Origin: Xenorhabdus japonica | Lineage (GTDB): Bacteria; Pseudomonadota; Gammaproteobacteria; Enterobacterales; Enterobacteriaceae | Direction of reading: 5' to 3' | Length of the DNA stretch: 64,000 bases | NCBI RefSeq assembly: GCF_900115195.1 | Contig: NZ_FOVO01000004.1 | Span: forward strand, 1-64,000 | Part shown: one piece after another, positions 15,912 to 25,273 of the stretch | Layout: every line of letters starts with the position of its first letter | Numbering within the stretch: position 1 is the first letter of the stretch | Position numbers and translations under genes: made by a program | Notes under the pieces: model-generated | Database searches by the model: none | What the model was told of the DNA's origin: nothing | What the model saw: only the letters and a program-made list of their open reading frames with translations

Positions 15912-17660
15912 TTATTTCCTCGCGCCAGAAACCGTAATTAGCTGGACTTCTTCGCGCTCTTCTGGTGTTAGACCTTCGGTTCTCTCTTTGGCAATCAGAA
16001 AGTTAAAACGTTCATCAAGTGCTGACGCGAAAAGATGGTTCAGTGCATCGCTAAAAGTTTTTTCAGCAATCTCTTCTATCTGTATATCGTTCCATGCAGC
16101 GAGTTTTTCAAGCTGTTTAGCATATTTATTATCGCGATATTGCTCTAACAGTTGCCCAGTGGTTAAACCAGGTTGGGCAAGGCACGTGTCGATAAGCTCT
16201 ATGAATAACGGCAATCCTGCTATTTGAGTAGAAAACATTCCCTGTAGTGGGGGAACTAATGCCGCTAAATGTGGGTTTTGCACCAGCAATGCAATAAGAA
16301 TACGCATTGTTGTCGGTTTCAGTTTTAGCGCCTGATAAGTATTGGTATCTTTTTTGACAAGTTTCGCCAGAAATCGTTCCAATTGTGTTGTATCGGGAGT
16401 ACCCAACAGGTTTCCAAGTTCTTGAAGCAGATAGAGTCGCAGTGTTTCCCCTGGAATCTGACTGAGCAGTGGCATGGCTAGCGAACTGAGCTTAGTCGTT
16501 CCTTCAGGGTTACTTAAATCAACTTGTGGCAATAGTGATTCGAACAAGAATGCAGATAAAGTCAGTGCCTTTTCTGCTCTCTGCTCGAACGCTTCCTGCC
16601 CTTCTTTTCGAATCAGTGAATCAGGATCTTCGCCATCAGGCAAGAACATAAAACGTAATTGCCGACCATCATTCAGGTAAGGCAGTGCCGTTTCCAATGT
16701 ACGCCATGCGGCATCACGGCCCGCACGGTCACCATCGTAACAACAGATGACGCTATCCGTTGTCCTGAAAAGCAACTGAACGTGTTCGGCTGTCGTGGAC
16801 GTCCCTAGCGAAGCCACAGCATAGTCAATGCCAAATTGGGCCAGCGCAACAACATCCATATAGCCTTCAACCACTAATAGCCTTGTAAGCGTACTGTGGC
16901 TTTGCTGTGCCTCATAAAGACCATATAACTGGCGGCCTTTATGAAATATTTCTGTTTCCGGCGAGTTCAGATATTTGGGAATTGTATCTCCCAACACTCT
17001 GCCGCCGAACGCAATCACACGACCGCGACGATCGCGAATAGGGAACATCACACGTTCGCGGAAACGATCATAAGTGCGACCATTGTCGTTCGTGACCAGC
17101 ATTCCCGCATCGTTTAGCTGTTTGCGATCTTCCTTGTTATGGGCAAATCGCTTTAGGACGTTATCCCATCCCGTAGGCGCAAAACCAATAGAGAAACGGT
17201 GGATGATTTCTTCACTGAGTCCACGTTGAGCCAAATATTGTCGGGCTGATTGAGCGCCGGGGGTATTCAGTGAATTCTGATAGAAGCCGTTGAGCTTATC
17301 CATCAGTTGGTAAAGATTTTGCCTTTGGTGACGTTCGATTTGACCGCCGCCGGAGCCTGCTTCGTAGGGAACTTCCAGCCCATGCATTGCAGCCAGTTCT
17401 TCAATGGATTCAACAAAGTCCAATCTGTCATAATTCATCAAAAAATCAATGGCATTACCATGCGCTCCGCAACCGAAGCAATGATAAAACTGCTTATCAC
17501 CATTAGCAGTGAATGAAGGGGTTTTTTCGTTATGAAAAGGACAGCACGCTTGATGATTTTTACCTTTCTTTTTCAGAGGTACCCTAACATCGATCAAATC
17601 AATAATATCGGTTCTTGCTAATAAGTCATTGATAAATGCGCGTGGAATTCGTCCAGCCAT
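15912..17660 (-). CDS. dnaG: DNA primase
   Basis: A 582-residue primase that makes RNA primers for DNA replication and binds DnaB helicase through its C-terminus. The N-terminal CHC2 zinc finger has Cys40, His43, Cys61 and Cys64. The Toprim catalytic core has Glu265 (V-E-G-Y-M-D) and Asp309/Asp311 (Y-D-G-D-R-A-G), the same numbering as E. coli. The C-terminal helicase-binding domain runs from about 440. The gene sits between rpsU and rpoD in the conserved operon, with a 114-bp gap after rpsU. Confidence 0.97.
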   Translation of the reverse strand: MAGRIPRAFINDLLARTDIIDLIDVRVPLKKKGKNHQACCPFHNEKTPSFTANGDKQFYHCFGCGAHGNAIDFLMNYDRLDFVESIEELAAMHGLEVPYEAGSGGGQIERHQRQNLYQLMDKLNGFYQNSLNTPGAQSARQYLAQRGLSEEIIHRFSIGFAPTGWDNVLKRFAHNKEDRKQLNDAGMLVTNDNGRTYDRFRERVMFPIRDRRGRVIAFGGRVLGDTIPKYLNSPETEIFHKGRQLYGLYEAQQSHSTLTRLLVVEGYMDVVALAQFGIDYAVASLGTSTTAEHVQLLFRTTDSVICCYDGDRAGRDAAWRTLETALPYLNDGRQLRFMFLPDGEDPDSLIRKEGQEAFEQRAEKALTLSAFLFESLLPQVDLSNPEGTTKLSSLAMPLLSQIPGETLRLYLLQELGNLLGTPDTTQLERFLAKLVKKDTNTYQALKLKPTTMRILIALLVQNPHLAALVPPLQGMFSTQIAGLPLFIELIDTCLAQPGLTTGQLLEQYRDNKYAKQLEKLAAWNDIQIEEIAEKTFSDALNHLFASALDERFNFLIAKERTEGLTPEEREEVQLITVSGARK

Positions 17661-17774
17661 AAGCCCTTTTACGCCTGTTGATGAACGAGAATAAGCCGCG
17701 CTTCCTTTGGGAAAGCACGGCCTTTAACTGCAGTAGTTTGTTAATACAACCACTAAGCGGATTGACCGCAAAGA

Positions 17775-18002
<228 letters not shown>

Positions 18003-18023
18003 TCAATAGAAATCGGGTTTGTC

Positions 18024-18043
18024 GCTGGCGTGATAGTGCCAGC
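18024..18043 (-). promoter_or_regulatory. Hairpin in the rpsU leader
   Basis: A 6-bp perfect stem G-C-T-G-G-C / G-C-C-A-G-C with an 8-base loop lies about 34 bases upstream of the rpsU ATG on the transcribed strand. It could be a leader structure affecting S21 expression; there is no direct sign of function and a longer hairpin may form. Confidence 0.3.
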
Positions 18044-18307
18044 CGTCTTTAAAATGGTGCGGAATTTTACTTCAATGAACACGGCTTTGTAAAGTGCCGA
18101 GGCAAATTGAAACCGATAACGCCATGGGTTACAGGATGCTTTTTTGTACGCAAAACAAGCAATCTGATATCGGCGTCATTAACATTAACCACACAGAATA
18201 TTCAAGTAGGAGATTGATTATAGACTAATCAGAAAAAATAGCCAGCATGTAATGGACTCGGTGATGAGAATGTTGATAGTAAAGTGGCTATCAGCAAGGG
18301 ATTTAAG

Positions 18308-18436
18308 TATATGCCCTTCGTCTTTCAAGTTGCCTCTTTGTTGGCTGCGCTCACTCACCCCGGTCGCATAGTTATCTATGCTCCTGGGGATTCGCTCCCT
18401 TGCCGCCGCGATGCATCTTGAAATCCATTGGGTATA
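18308..18436. repeat. Dispersed palindromic repeat, about 130 bp
   Basis: The ends are imperfect inverted copies: T-A-T-A-T-G-C-C-C...T-T-T-C-A-A-G-T-T-G-C at the left and the complement of T-A-T-A-C-C-C-A-A-T...T-T-T-C-A-A-G-A-T-G-C at the right. The centre carries the palindrome C-A-T-A-G-T-T-A-T-C-T-A-T-G and flanking C-G-C-T-C-A-C-T-C-A-C-C-C style segments. I recognise this as one of the intergenic repeat families common in Yersinia, Photorhabdus and Xenorhabdus; I do not attach a family name. It lies in the rpsU-tsaD divergent region, about 100 bp before tsaD. A shortened relative lies at 31398-31453. Confidence 0.75.
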
Positions 18437-18543
18437 GAGGCACATAAATAGATTAGAGCTGTATAAATAGATAATGTTACACTGGCACCCGTTGAAAGAG
18501 ATACGAATGTGTATAGTGACCAAACAACGAGACGAATAGTGCA

Positions 18544-19584
18544 ATGCGAGTTTTAGGTATAGAAACGTCCTGCGATGAAACCGGAATCGCAATTTATGAC
18601 GACAAAATCGGTCTGCTAGCCAATCAATTATACAGTCAGGTCAAGCTACATGCTGATTATGGCGGTGTAGTACCTGAACTGGCGTCCCGTGACCACATTC
18701 GTAAGACGGTTCCTTTGATTCAGGCGGCTTTGAAGGAAGCGGGCCTGACGAGTAAAGATATTGATGCAGTTGCTTACACAGCGGGGCCGGGATTGGTTGG
18801 AGCCTTACTGGTTGGGGCAACAATCGGGCGTTCACTGGCGTTTGCATGGGATGTGCCTGCTATTCCTGTGCATCATATGGAAGGCCATTTGCTGGCTCCG
18901 ATGCTGGAAGAAAACACGCCTGAGTTTCCTTTTGTTGCCTTACTGGTTTCAGGCGGTCATACCCAGCTTATTAGCGTGACGGGTATCGGTAAATACAAAT
19001 TGCTTGGTGAGTCTATTGATGATGCGGCGGGCGAGGCTTTTGACAAAACAGCAAAACTGCTCGGATTGGATTATCCGGGCGGACCAGTACTTTCCCGTAT
19101 GGCACAGCAGGGCAAGGTTGGGCGTTTTGTCTTTCCGCGTCCGATGACAGATCGTCCGGGGCTGGATTTCAGCTTCTCAGGCCTGAAAACGTTCGCAGCC
19201 AATACGATCCGCAATAACATTCATGGTCATGATATGGCTGAGGATGAGCAAACTAAAGCAGATATTGCCCGCGCATTTGAGGATGCGGTTGTGGATACGT
19301 TGGCGATTAAGTGTAAACGTGCCTTGGAACAGACGGGATTCAAACGTTTAGTGATGGCGGGTGGAGTTAGTGCAAACCGAACATTGCGTACCAAGATGCA
19401 GGAAGTGATGGAAAAACTGGGAGGCGAAGTTTTCTATGCCCGACCTGAATTCTGTACTGATAATGGGGCAATGATCGCGTTGGCTGGCATGATCCGTTTG
19501 CAAGGAGGAACTGTCGGTGAATTGGGTGTAACGGTGAAAGCACGTTGGCCGTTGGCGGATCTTCCTGCTCTGCAAAAATGGTAA
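18544..19584 (+). CDS. tsaD: tRNA threonylcarbamoyladenosine transferase TsaD
   Basis: A 346-residue ASKHA-fold protein (337 in E. coli) that transfers the threonylcarbamoyl group to A37 of ANN-reading tRNAs, together with TsaB and TsaE. The metal-binding H-M-E-G-H motif lies at residues 111-115 and the partner aspartate falls in C-T-D-N-G-A-M near residue 305. The phosphate motifs G-I-E-T-S-C-D-E-T and G-G-H-T-Q are intact. It is divergent from rpsU, as in E. coli, and ends in its own terminator. Confidence 0.96.
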   Translation: MRVLGIETSCDETGIAIYDDKIGLLANQLYSQVKLHADYGGVVPELASRDHIRKTVPLIQAALKEAGLTSKDIDAVAYTAGPGLVGALLVGATIGRSLAFAWDVPAIPVHHMEGHLLAPMLEENTPEFPFVALLVSGGHTQLISVTGIGKYKLLGESIDDAAGEAFDKTAKLLGLDYPGGPVLSRMAQQGKVGRFVFPRPMTDRPGLDFSFSGLKTFAANTIRNNIHGHDMAEDEQTKADIARAFEDAVVDTLAIKCKRALEQTGFKRLVMAGGVSANRTLRTKMQEVMEKLGGEVFYARPEFCTDNGAMIALAGMIRLQGGTVGELGVTVKARWPLADLPALQKW

Positions 19585-19604
19585 AAAAATATGCTGTTTG
19601 ATAT

Positions 19605-19635
19605 GGGCTGAGTGCTATTTTGTACTCAGCCTTTT
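19605..19635 (+). terminator. Rho-independent terminator of tsaD
   Basis: An 8-bp stem G-G-C-T-G-A-G-T / A-C-T-C-A-G-C-C with a 10-base loop is followed by four T and an AT-rich stretch, 21 bp after the tsaD stop. Confidence 0.85.
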
Positions 19636-19696
19636 AAATATTTGATTAAAGGGAAGATGTATATTCAAATTGTGTGATGCCTGATTATCCCTTGGT

Positions 19697-20737
19697 TTAT
19701 TCTGCCGTCAGAACAATTTTCAGGGCTTGTTCCTTTGCAGCGTCGCCAAAAACTTCATAGGCGGTTTCAATTTCACTTAGCAAATAACGATGAGTTACCA
19801 GCTTTTCAGGTGCAATCTTGCCGGATTGGACGCTTTTCAGCAGCATAGGTGTACTGCTTGTGTTTACCAACCCTGTCGTAATGGTGATGTTCTTGATCCA
19901 AAGATCTTCTAAGTGCAATTCAACGGATTTTCCATGAACACCAACGTTAGCAATATATCCACCAGCGGTAATGATATCTTGGCAGATCTTGAATGTTGCA
20001 GGGATACCTACACACTCAATCGCGACATCCACACCGATGCCATCAGTGAGTTTTTGAATTTCTTCTACTGCGTTTTGACGTGTTGGATTGATAATGGTAT
20101 TTGCTCCCAGCTGTTGTGCGACACGAAGGCGGTTATCATCGGTATCAATCATGATGATATGGGCTGGTGAATAGAACTGCGATGCCAGTAACGCAGAAAG
20201 TCCTACAGGGCCTGCGCCGACCAAAGTGATGGTATTACCCGGTTGCACCCTGCCATTGATGACACCGATCTCAAGACCCGTAGGCAGGATGTCACTGAGC
20301 ATTAATGCCGCATCTTCATTAATACCTTCCGGCAGACGGTGCAGGCTGTTATCTGCATGGGGAATACGCACTTTTTCAGCCTGCGTGCCATCAATTCTAT
20401 GTCCAAGTATCCAACCGCCATCTTCACAATGGGAATAAAGCTGACGTTTACAATAACGACAACGACCACAAACTGTAATGCAGGAGATAATCACTTTATC
20501 ACCCACTTTGATATTATGGACAGATTCTCCAACAGACTCGACTATCCCAATACCTTCATGACCTAATGTTCGTCCTGCATCTACAGTTGGAACATCCCCT
20601 TTGAGGATATGTAGATCTGTTCCGCAAATGGTGGTTTTGATAATACGGACGATTGCATCGGTTGATTCAATAAGTTGAGGTGGTGCTTTTTCTTCCCAGT
20701 GCTTTTTGCCTGCGCCATGATAAACGAGTGCTTTCAT
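19697..20737 (-). CDS. Zinc-dependent alcohol dehydrogenase, medium-chain family
   Basis: A 346-residue MDR-superfamily dehydrogenase. Catalytic-zinc ligands Cys38, His60 and Glu61 (G-H-E) and the structural-zinc set Cys90, Cys93, Cys96 and Cys104 are all present, so it should bind two zincs. The Rossmann loop G-A-G-P-V-G lies at 174-179, and the following acidic I-D-T-D-D suggests NAD as cofactor. It resembles secondary-alcohol/formaldehyde-type dehydrogenases used in fermentation or detoxification; the true substrate is unknown. It is monocistronic between tsaD and plsY, a place where E. coli has unrelated genes, so it is a lineage-specific insertion. Confidence 0.88.
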   Translation of the reverse strand: MKALVYHGAGKKHWEEKAPPQLIESTDAIVRIIKTTICGTDLHILKGDVPTVDAGRTLGHEGIGIVESVGESVHNIKVGDKVIISCITVCGRCRYCKRQLYSHCEDGGWILGHRIDGTQAEKVRIPHADNSLHRLPEGINEDAALMLSDILPTGLEIGVINGRVQPGNTITLVGAGPVGLSALLASQFYSPAHIIMIDTDDNRLRVAQQLGANTIINPTRQNAVEEIQKLTDGIGVDVAIECVGIPATFKICQDIITAGGYIANVGVHGKSVELHLEDLWIKNITITTGLVNTSSTPMLLKSVQSGKIAPEKLVTHRYLLSEIETAYEVFGDAAKEQALKIVLTAE

Positions 20738-20862
20738 AAGGTCTCTCTCATAGGTTATTTGGTTTTTTGCCGCGTTAATTTAATTCCTTTAATGAGTGGA
20801 AATTAATCAATATTAAAAAGTGTAGTATCTTTCACAATAAAATTGAAATAAAGCCATTGCTT

Positions 20863-21522
20863 TCAGTCGTCTTGTTGCTCTTGTTCTTTAGTTGCCTGAA
20901 TTTTCTCTTTATCTGTCATTTCCTGTTTCTTTTTCAGTTTCTGCCAGATACGACTTTCCTGCCCTCGCCACAGACGTTGAATATTATCGTGATGACGCAT
21001 GAGTACTAGACATGACAGCATTGCGACGGGAAAAGTGAATTCAGGTTTGAACCACCAGACGTAGAAAGGTGCAATTAATGCACTGACGATGGCACCCAAT
21101 GAAGAGTAGCCGCTTAACAGCACCGTTAGCAACCATGTCCCCGTGATCAATCCTGTCAGATCCCAGCCGACGGCAGCAATAGCACCGAAAGCTGTTGCCA
21201 CACCTTTTCCTCCTTTGAAATGGAAGAAGAGGGGATAAATATGCCCCAAACAGGCGGCAATAGCGATAATGCCTAAATACAATGGGGAAATGTTGAGTTT
21301 ATATGCCAGCCAAACAGGTATTAGTCCTTTTAGAACATCACAAACCAGTACTGCCAATGCAGCACATTTACCTCCAATGCGCAGCACATTGGTTGCCCCT
21401 GGATTGCCGGAACCATGTTGACGGGGATCGGGAAGCCCTGTCAAACGGCTGATCAATATCGCGCTGGATATAGAGCCACACAAGTACGCGAAGATGATCA
21501 TGCCAAGCGCGATAGCACTCAT
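20863..21522 (-). CDS. plsY: Glycerol-3-phosphate acyltransferase PlsY
   Basis: A 219-residue inner-membrane enzyme with about five membrane segments that uses acyl-phosphate to acylate glycerol-3-phosphate, the first step of phospholipid synthesis beside PlsB. The conserved motifs [16 protein letters not shown] and H-x-Y-P-L-F-F-x-F are intact. The frame is open to 21672, but ATG 21522 has a GGAG site 8 bases upstream and gives the conserved N-terminus. The C-terminal tail is charged and Gln/Glu-rich, slightly longer than in E. coli (205 residues). Divergent from folB, as in E. coli. Confidence 0.93.
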   Translation of the reverse strand: MSAIALGMIIFAYLCGSISSAILISRLTGLPDPRQHGSGNPGATNVLRIGGKCAALAVLVCDVLKGLIPVWLAYKLNISPLYLGIIAIAACLGHIYPLFFHFKGGKGVATAFGAIAAVGWDLTGLITGTWLLTVLLSGYSSLGAIVSALIAPFYVWWFKPEFTFPVAMLSCLVLMRHHDNIQRLWRGQESRIWQKLKKKQEMTDKEKIQATKEQEQQDD

Positions 21523-21631
21523 AAGATATCTCCAATGAATAAGGGTCGTTTTCTTAAGTCTAACAATGGATAATACGCATATTTCGTCGGAAGTGGTATC
21601 TGGCGAACTGAAAAACGGGGGAAAGGTCATG

Positions 21632-21985
21632 ATGGATATCGTATTTATTGAAGAATTAACAGTCACTACCACTATTGGCGTTTATGACTGGGAACAGACT
21701 ATTAAACAGAAATTAGTGTTCGATATCGAAATGGGATGGGATAACAAACGAGCCTCATCCAGCGATAATGTTGAGTATTGTCTGGATTATGCCGAGGTTA
21801 GTGAAGCCATCATTAATCATGTGGCTAACCAACGTTTTGCCTTGGTCGAGCGGGTCGCAGAAGAAGTAGCGAATATTTTGCTGACCCAATTTCATTCACC
21901 TTGGGTAAGGGTGAAAGTCAGCAAACCGGGCGCGGTTGCGCAAGCAAGAAGTGTCGGTGTAGTGATTGAACGGAGTGCAAGCTGA
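21632..21985 (+). CDS. folB: Dihydroneopterin aldolase
   Basis: A 117-residue folate-pathway enzyme that cleaves 7,8-dihydroneopterin to 6-hydroxymethyl-dihydropterin. The conserved segments T-T-I-G-V-Y-D-W-E, the catalytic-region C-L-D-Y-A-E-V and [10 protein letters not shown] and K-P-G-A-V are present. The frame is open from 21566, overlapping the divergent plsY leader; the start at the second of two adjacent ATGs (21629 and 21632) matches E. coli FolB, with a G-G-G-G-A-A-A-G-G stretch upstream. The uppP gene that follows folB in E. coli is missing; cca comes next in the opposite direction. Confidence 0.93.
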   Translation: MDIVFIEELTVTTTIGVYDWEQTIKQKLVFDIEMGWDNKRASSSDNVEYCLDYAEVSEAIINHVANQRFALVERVAEEVANILLTQFHSPWVRVKVSKPGAVAQARSVGVVIERSAS

Positions 21986-22015
21986 TTGGCGCGCTCTTTG
22001 ACTGACCACATTAAA

Positions 22016-22050
22016 AAGCGTCCCAATTAGATTAATTATTCGGGACGCTT
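22016..22050. terminator. Bidirectional terminator between folB and cca
   Basis: A 9-bp stem A-A-G-C-G-T-C-C-C / G-G-G-A-C-G-C-T-T with a 17-base AT-rich loop lies 30 bp after folB and about 50 bp beyond the end of cca. Runs of A and T flank it on both sides. Confidence 0.75.
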
Positions 22051-22066
22051 GAGTTAATTAGTTAAC

Positions 22067-22117
22067 TTAATAAATCGATTGTTTTAATAAATAGATAGTT
22101 TTAATAAATAGATAGTT
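22067..22117. repeat. Three tandem 17-bp repeats at the 3' end of cca
   Basis: The unit TTAATAAATAGATAGTT occurs at 22084 and 22101 exactly and at 22067 with a few changes. The last copy covers the final codons and stop of cca; the other two lie beyond it. Confidence 0.85.
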
Positions 22118-23273
22118 GTTTCCAATCTGCGATGGCAATGTGTCGTTGACGTTCCAATTCAGTGCGAATTTCAGCGCCCTGAAATCCACGGGCAATCACT
22201 TCTTGGACATTTACTTGATTGGCAATAGCAAACACTTCACGCAAATAATCACCTTGTGGATAGGATGAAGTTTCTGCTCCTGTATATCCACGGTTGTCTG
22301 CTTCGTTACAGGTTGCTTCACTACAGGTAATCAGCTGTTCAATGCGCTGAGGCTTGCGCCAGGCATCCACGGCATTAAACAAGGTCAGCAGGGCTTCTGG
22401 AGGCAATTGTTCTACGGTATGTACCCAATGGTGATATTGCGTCACAATCATGGCCAGGTCGCGTGCCGAGTTGGGAATGCGCAGCCGTTCGCACATTTGT
22501 TTCAGCGGTGTCATTTCGATATGGCAACATAGAGAGGCGAAACGAATATCTATTTCTTCGCTCAATTGGGTGGATATTCGCAAAACCTGTAATGAATGCA
22601 GCCCAGCACCATGTTCAAGCAAAGGAACCTCAAACAAGTTATCGATCTCAGGAAAGAGTACGGCTAATGCCCCGCAATCACGCAGAACCTGAAAATAGAC
22701 TTGTGGTGATTGTGAGATAAGTGCTTTTTCAGTTTCTCGCCAAACACGCTCAGGGGTCAATGATGACAATTCACCATTCGCGACCATTTCTGCAATGAGT
22801 GCTTGTGTCTCTGGTGCAATTGAAAAGCCTAAATGGGCAAAGCGAGCAGCAAAACGAGCCAAACGCAACACACGTAATGGATCTTCTGAAAACGCAGCGG
22901 AGACATGGCGCAGGATACGCTTTTTGAGATCATTGGCACCATGATAAGGATCGATTAATTCACCTTTGGGCGTTTGGGCAATAGCGTTAATCGTTAAATC
23001 ACGGCGCAGCAGATCTTCTTCCAGTGTCACATCGGGAGCGGCATAACAGGTAAAACCAGTATATCCCTGACCTGATTTCCTTTCTGTGCGTGCCAGCGCG
23101 TACTCTTCATGGGTCTTAGGGTGCAGGAAAACGGGGAAATCTTTCCCGACTTGTTGATATCCCTGAGACAGAAGAGCCTCTGGATTGCCCCCGACGACAA
23201 CCCAGTCCCGTTCGGTGACGGGTAGGCCCAATAATTGATCGCGAACGGCACCGCCAACCAAATAAACTTTCAC
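22101..23273 (-). CDS. cca: CCA-adding tRNA nucleotidyltransferase lacking the HD catalytic motif
   Basis: A 390-residue class II nucleotidyltransferase that adds or repairs the 3' CCA of tRNA. The N-terminal G-G-A-V-R-D motif (7-12) and E-R-D-W-V-V-V-G metal-binding segment (21-28) are intact, as are R-R-D-L-T-I-N-A-I and the E-D-P-L-R-V-L-R nucleotide-binding motifs, so CCA addition should work. E. coli Cca has 412 residues and a C-terminal HD phosphohydrolase domain; here the R-F-A-S-L-C-C-H segment (245-251) runs directly into the following helix, and about 19 residues holding H-D-L-G-K-G and H-H-G-H-G are gone. The rest of the C-terminal domain is well conserved. The phosphatase/phosphodiesterase activity is therefore probably lost. 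Confidence 0.93.
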   Translation of the reverse strand: MKVYLVGGAVRDQLLGLPVTERDWVVVGGNPEALLSQGYQQVGKDFPVFLHPKTHEEYALARTERKSGQGYTGFTCYAAPDVTLEEDLLRRDLTINAIAQTPKGELIDPYHGANDLKKRILRHVSAAFSEDPLRVLRLARFAARFAHLGFSIAPETQALIAEMVANGELSSLTPERVWRETEKALISQSPQVYFQVLRDCGALAVLFPEIDNLFEVPLLEHGAGLHSLQVLRISTQLSEEIDIRFASLCCHIEMTPLKQMCERLRIPNSARDLAMIVTQYHHWVHTVEQLPPEALLTLFNAVDAWRKPQRIEQLITCSEATCNEADNRGYTGAETSSYPQGDYLREVFAIANQVNVQEVIARGFQGAEIRTELERQRHIAIADWKQLSIY

Positions 23274-23288
23274 TCTTACTTCCTTAAA

Positions 23289-23909
23289 TCAGCTCATCCA
23301 ACGATCTTTCTTTTTACGACGAGGGATAATATGTGGCAATACCAGCCCCAAAATCAGGCCAATCCCCGCAACACCTCCGCCATATGCAAACCATTGCAAG
23401 ATAATTTCCCTTTGTTTTTTATCCAGTTGCACATTGGCAGCTTCTACCTTTTTCTCAGCTACGATCAATTTAGTCTGAATCTGGGCATTTTCTTTTTTCA
23501 GATCATTGATGATCTTATCGCTGGTTGCCACTTTGTTTTGCAACTCGGCAGTGCGTTCATTCCATCTATCGTCAATTGTGGACAGTTTTTCGGTTAGTGT
23601 TTTGATCTCTTGTTCCATGGAGGGAATACGTTCACGCAGGCTTGGGATGTTGCTGAGTTCACTTGTAAGTATCCAGCTTGTACGCCCTTTCTGGTCTTTC
23701 ACTTGCAAGAAGCCATTATCTGATTTGGGGCTGATTAAGGTAACCTCTTCACCGGCATTCAGTGAGCCAATAATTCGGTTTTTAATGCTTGGACCGCTAC
23801 GAATGTAAGCTGATAGCTCATCGGAAACATAGCGTTTTTCTTCAGCGTGTGCGGATAATGGAAGAGTGAAGCTCAATAACAGGATAAGTAATTGATGTAG
23901 TTTTTGCAT
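23289..23909 (-). CDS. ygiM: SH3-domain envelope protein YgiM
   Basis: A 206-residue membrane-anchored periplasmic protein. It has a signal peptide (cleavage after A-H-A, residue 22), a bacterial SH3 domain at about 25-90, a coiled coil at about 95-165 and a single C-terminal membrane helix at about 170-190, ending in a basic R-R-K-K-K cytoplasmic tail. This matches the E. coli YgiM family (TIGR04211). Function is not established; SH3b domains commonly bind cell-wall peptides. It lies 15 bp upstream of cca on the same strand, as in E. coli, so the two are probably co-transcribed. Confidence 0.9.
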   Translation of the reverse strand: MQKLHQLLILLLSFTLPLSAHAEEKRYVSDELSAYIRSGPSIKNRIIGSLNAGEEVTLISPKSDNGFLQVKDQKGRTSWILTSELSNIPSLRERIPSMEQEIKTLTEKLSTIDDRWNERTAELQNKVATSDKIINDLKKENAQIQTKLIVAEKKVEAANVQLDKKQREIILQWFAYGGGVAGIGLILGLVLPHIIPRRKKKDRWMS

Positions 23910-23934
23910 TCTGTTTTCAACTGTTCTTTGTGTG

Positions 23935-23964
23935 TGGACTAATCGAATATGGACTAATCGTGAT
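23935..23964. repeat. Tandem 15-bp duplication upstream of ygiM
   Basis: TGGACTAATCGAATA followed at once by TGGACTAATCGTGAT, 26 bp upstream of the ygiM start. Confidence 0.8.
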
Positions 23965-24122
23965 TTAAACTACTCAAAGGATAGTAAAGAGTTAAGTTTG
24001 TGGGTGCAATCAGTAAACCAGAATAAGTGCTATATCAACTGGCTGAATACAGGCCCTGTTAGGGTTTTTTTGGTGAAGTAAATGTGATGTTTATTGAGAT
24101 AACACCCTATTGTGGTTTATTT

Positions 24123-24170
24123 TTCTTTTGTGAAAGTTGTTCTTTTGTAAAAGTTGTTCTTTTGTAAAGG
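24123..24170. repeat. Tandem 17-bp repeats upstream of ygiF
   Basis: TTCTTTTGTGAAAGTTG, TTCTTTTGTAAAAGTTG and a partial third copy follow each other directly, about 56 bp upstream of the ygiF start. Confidence 0.85.
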
Positions 24171-24226
24171 ATAGTGTGAACAGGATTAAGAAAAAATTCT
24201 GTGATATCAATTGAGGAATAAAAAAT

Positions 24227-25213
24227 ATGAGTTCTGTAGAAATAGAATTGAAACTGTCCGTGAAGCCCGATGTGATACCGGCAGTTCGCCAGCAATTATT
24301 TCAGTTTCCTCATGATTACACTTCACCACAACATCTGACTAATATTTATTTTGAGACGGTAGATAATCAATTACGGCGTTGGGACATGGGGCTACGCATT
24401 CGTGGTTTTGACGGGCACTATGAGATGACCATGAAAACGGCGGGTAAAGTACTTGGAGGGTTGCACCAACGTCCTGAATTCAACGTTCCTTTGCATCATC
24501 CTGAATTGGATCTGGCTCGATTTCCCAACCATATCTGGCCTGAAAATACCGATCTCGCTCATCTACAGGCACAATTGAACAAATTATTCAGTACCGATTT
24601 TAACCGTGAAAAATGGCTGATAACTTACGGAGAAAGTGAAATTGAAGTGGTGCTGGATCAGGGAATTATTTTTTCTGAAAATAAAGATTCAGGAAGTCAG
24701 ACTTCACCCATTTGTGAGTTTGAGCTGGAGCTGAAAAACGGAAATGTCACTGATATTCTGTCATTAGCGAACAAACTGGCATTACAGAATGGCCTGCGTT
24801 TAGCAAATAAAAGTAAGGCTGCACGGGGATACGCGCTTGTTCATGGTTCATCACATAAAAATGGCTTATCACATAAAACATTGCCGAGAGTGCCGGACGA
24901 GTTGGAATGGCAGCAGCCATTGTCTGTGCTTCTGACTGAAATTCTGGCGCAATGGCAAGAGCAAGAAGAAGGGTGGCTCGCAGGTTTGCCAGAAGGAAAA
25001 ATGGGATTGGTGCAGGTTTTACAGTGGGTGACGAAACTGACTGAAAGACAGACTGAACATTTGCCGATATTGGATTTATTGGCTAATTTCCTGCCGGAAT
25101 TAAATATTGCTTTATTTTCTGAAACTTTATCTTCTGAAACCGTGTGTTATAGCGCTTCTTGGTTGCAATGTAAGCTGGTGTTAATGCAATGGTTGATGGC
25201 TCAGCACCGATAA
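24227..25213 (+). CDS. ygiF: CYTH inorganic triphosphatase YgiF with shortened CHAD domain
   Basis: A 328-residue protein. The first 200 residues form a CYTH (triphosphate tunnel) domain: the E-x-E-x-K signature is Glu5, Glu7, Lys9, and the alternating charged beta strands with R-I-R-G and M-K-T segments follow. E. coli YgiF (433 residues) hydrolyses inorganic triphosphate and has a complete C-terminal CHAD domain; here only about 110 residues follow the CYTH part and the His-rich CHAD core is mostly absent. Catalysis by the CYTH part should be intact. It lies 60 bp upstream of glnE on the same strand, the conserved arrangement. Confidence 0.9.
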   Translation: MSSVEIELKLSVKPDVIPAVRQQLFQFPHDYTSPQHLTNIYFETVDNQLRRWDMGLRIRGFDGHYEMTMKTAGKVLGGLHQRPEFNVPLHHPELDLARFPNHIWPENTDLAHLQAQLNKLFSTDFNREKWLITYGESEIEVVLDQGIIFSENKDSGSQTSPICEFELELKNGNVTDILSLANKLALQNGLRLANKSKAARGYALVHGSSHKNGLSHKTLPRVPDELEWQQPLSVLLTEILAQWQEQEEGWLAGLPEGKMGLVQVLQWVTKLTERQTEHLPILDLLANFLPELNIALFSETLSSETVCYSASWLQCKLVLMQWLMAQHR

Positions 25214-25273
25214 GCCCTTTGCTATGTAAAATAGCTAAAAAAGACTAAAAAACAGCCAGTAAGGAAAACAGTT

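Larger units (their letters stand above)
23910..24226. other. ygiM-ygiF divergent region with repeats and an orphan hairpin
   Basis: About 317 bp between divergent genes. It holds a 15-bp tandem pair (23935-23964), a C-C-C-T / A-G-G-G hairpin followed by seven T on the plus strand near 24053-24071 with no plus-strand gene before it, and three tandem 17-bp units (24123-24170). Confidence 0.55.

Noticed and set aside
18218-18592. A 124-codon minus-strand frame in the rpsU-tsaD region
   Set aside because: It overlaps the tsaD start and the palindromic repeat, and its translation has no protein-like character.
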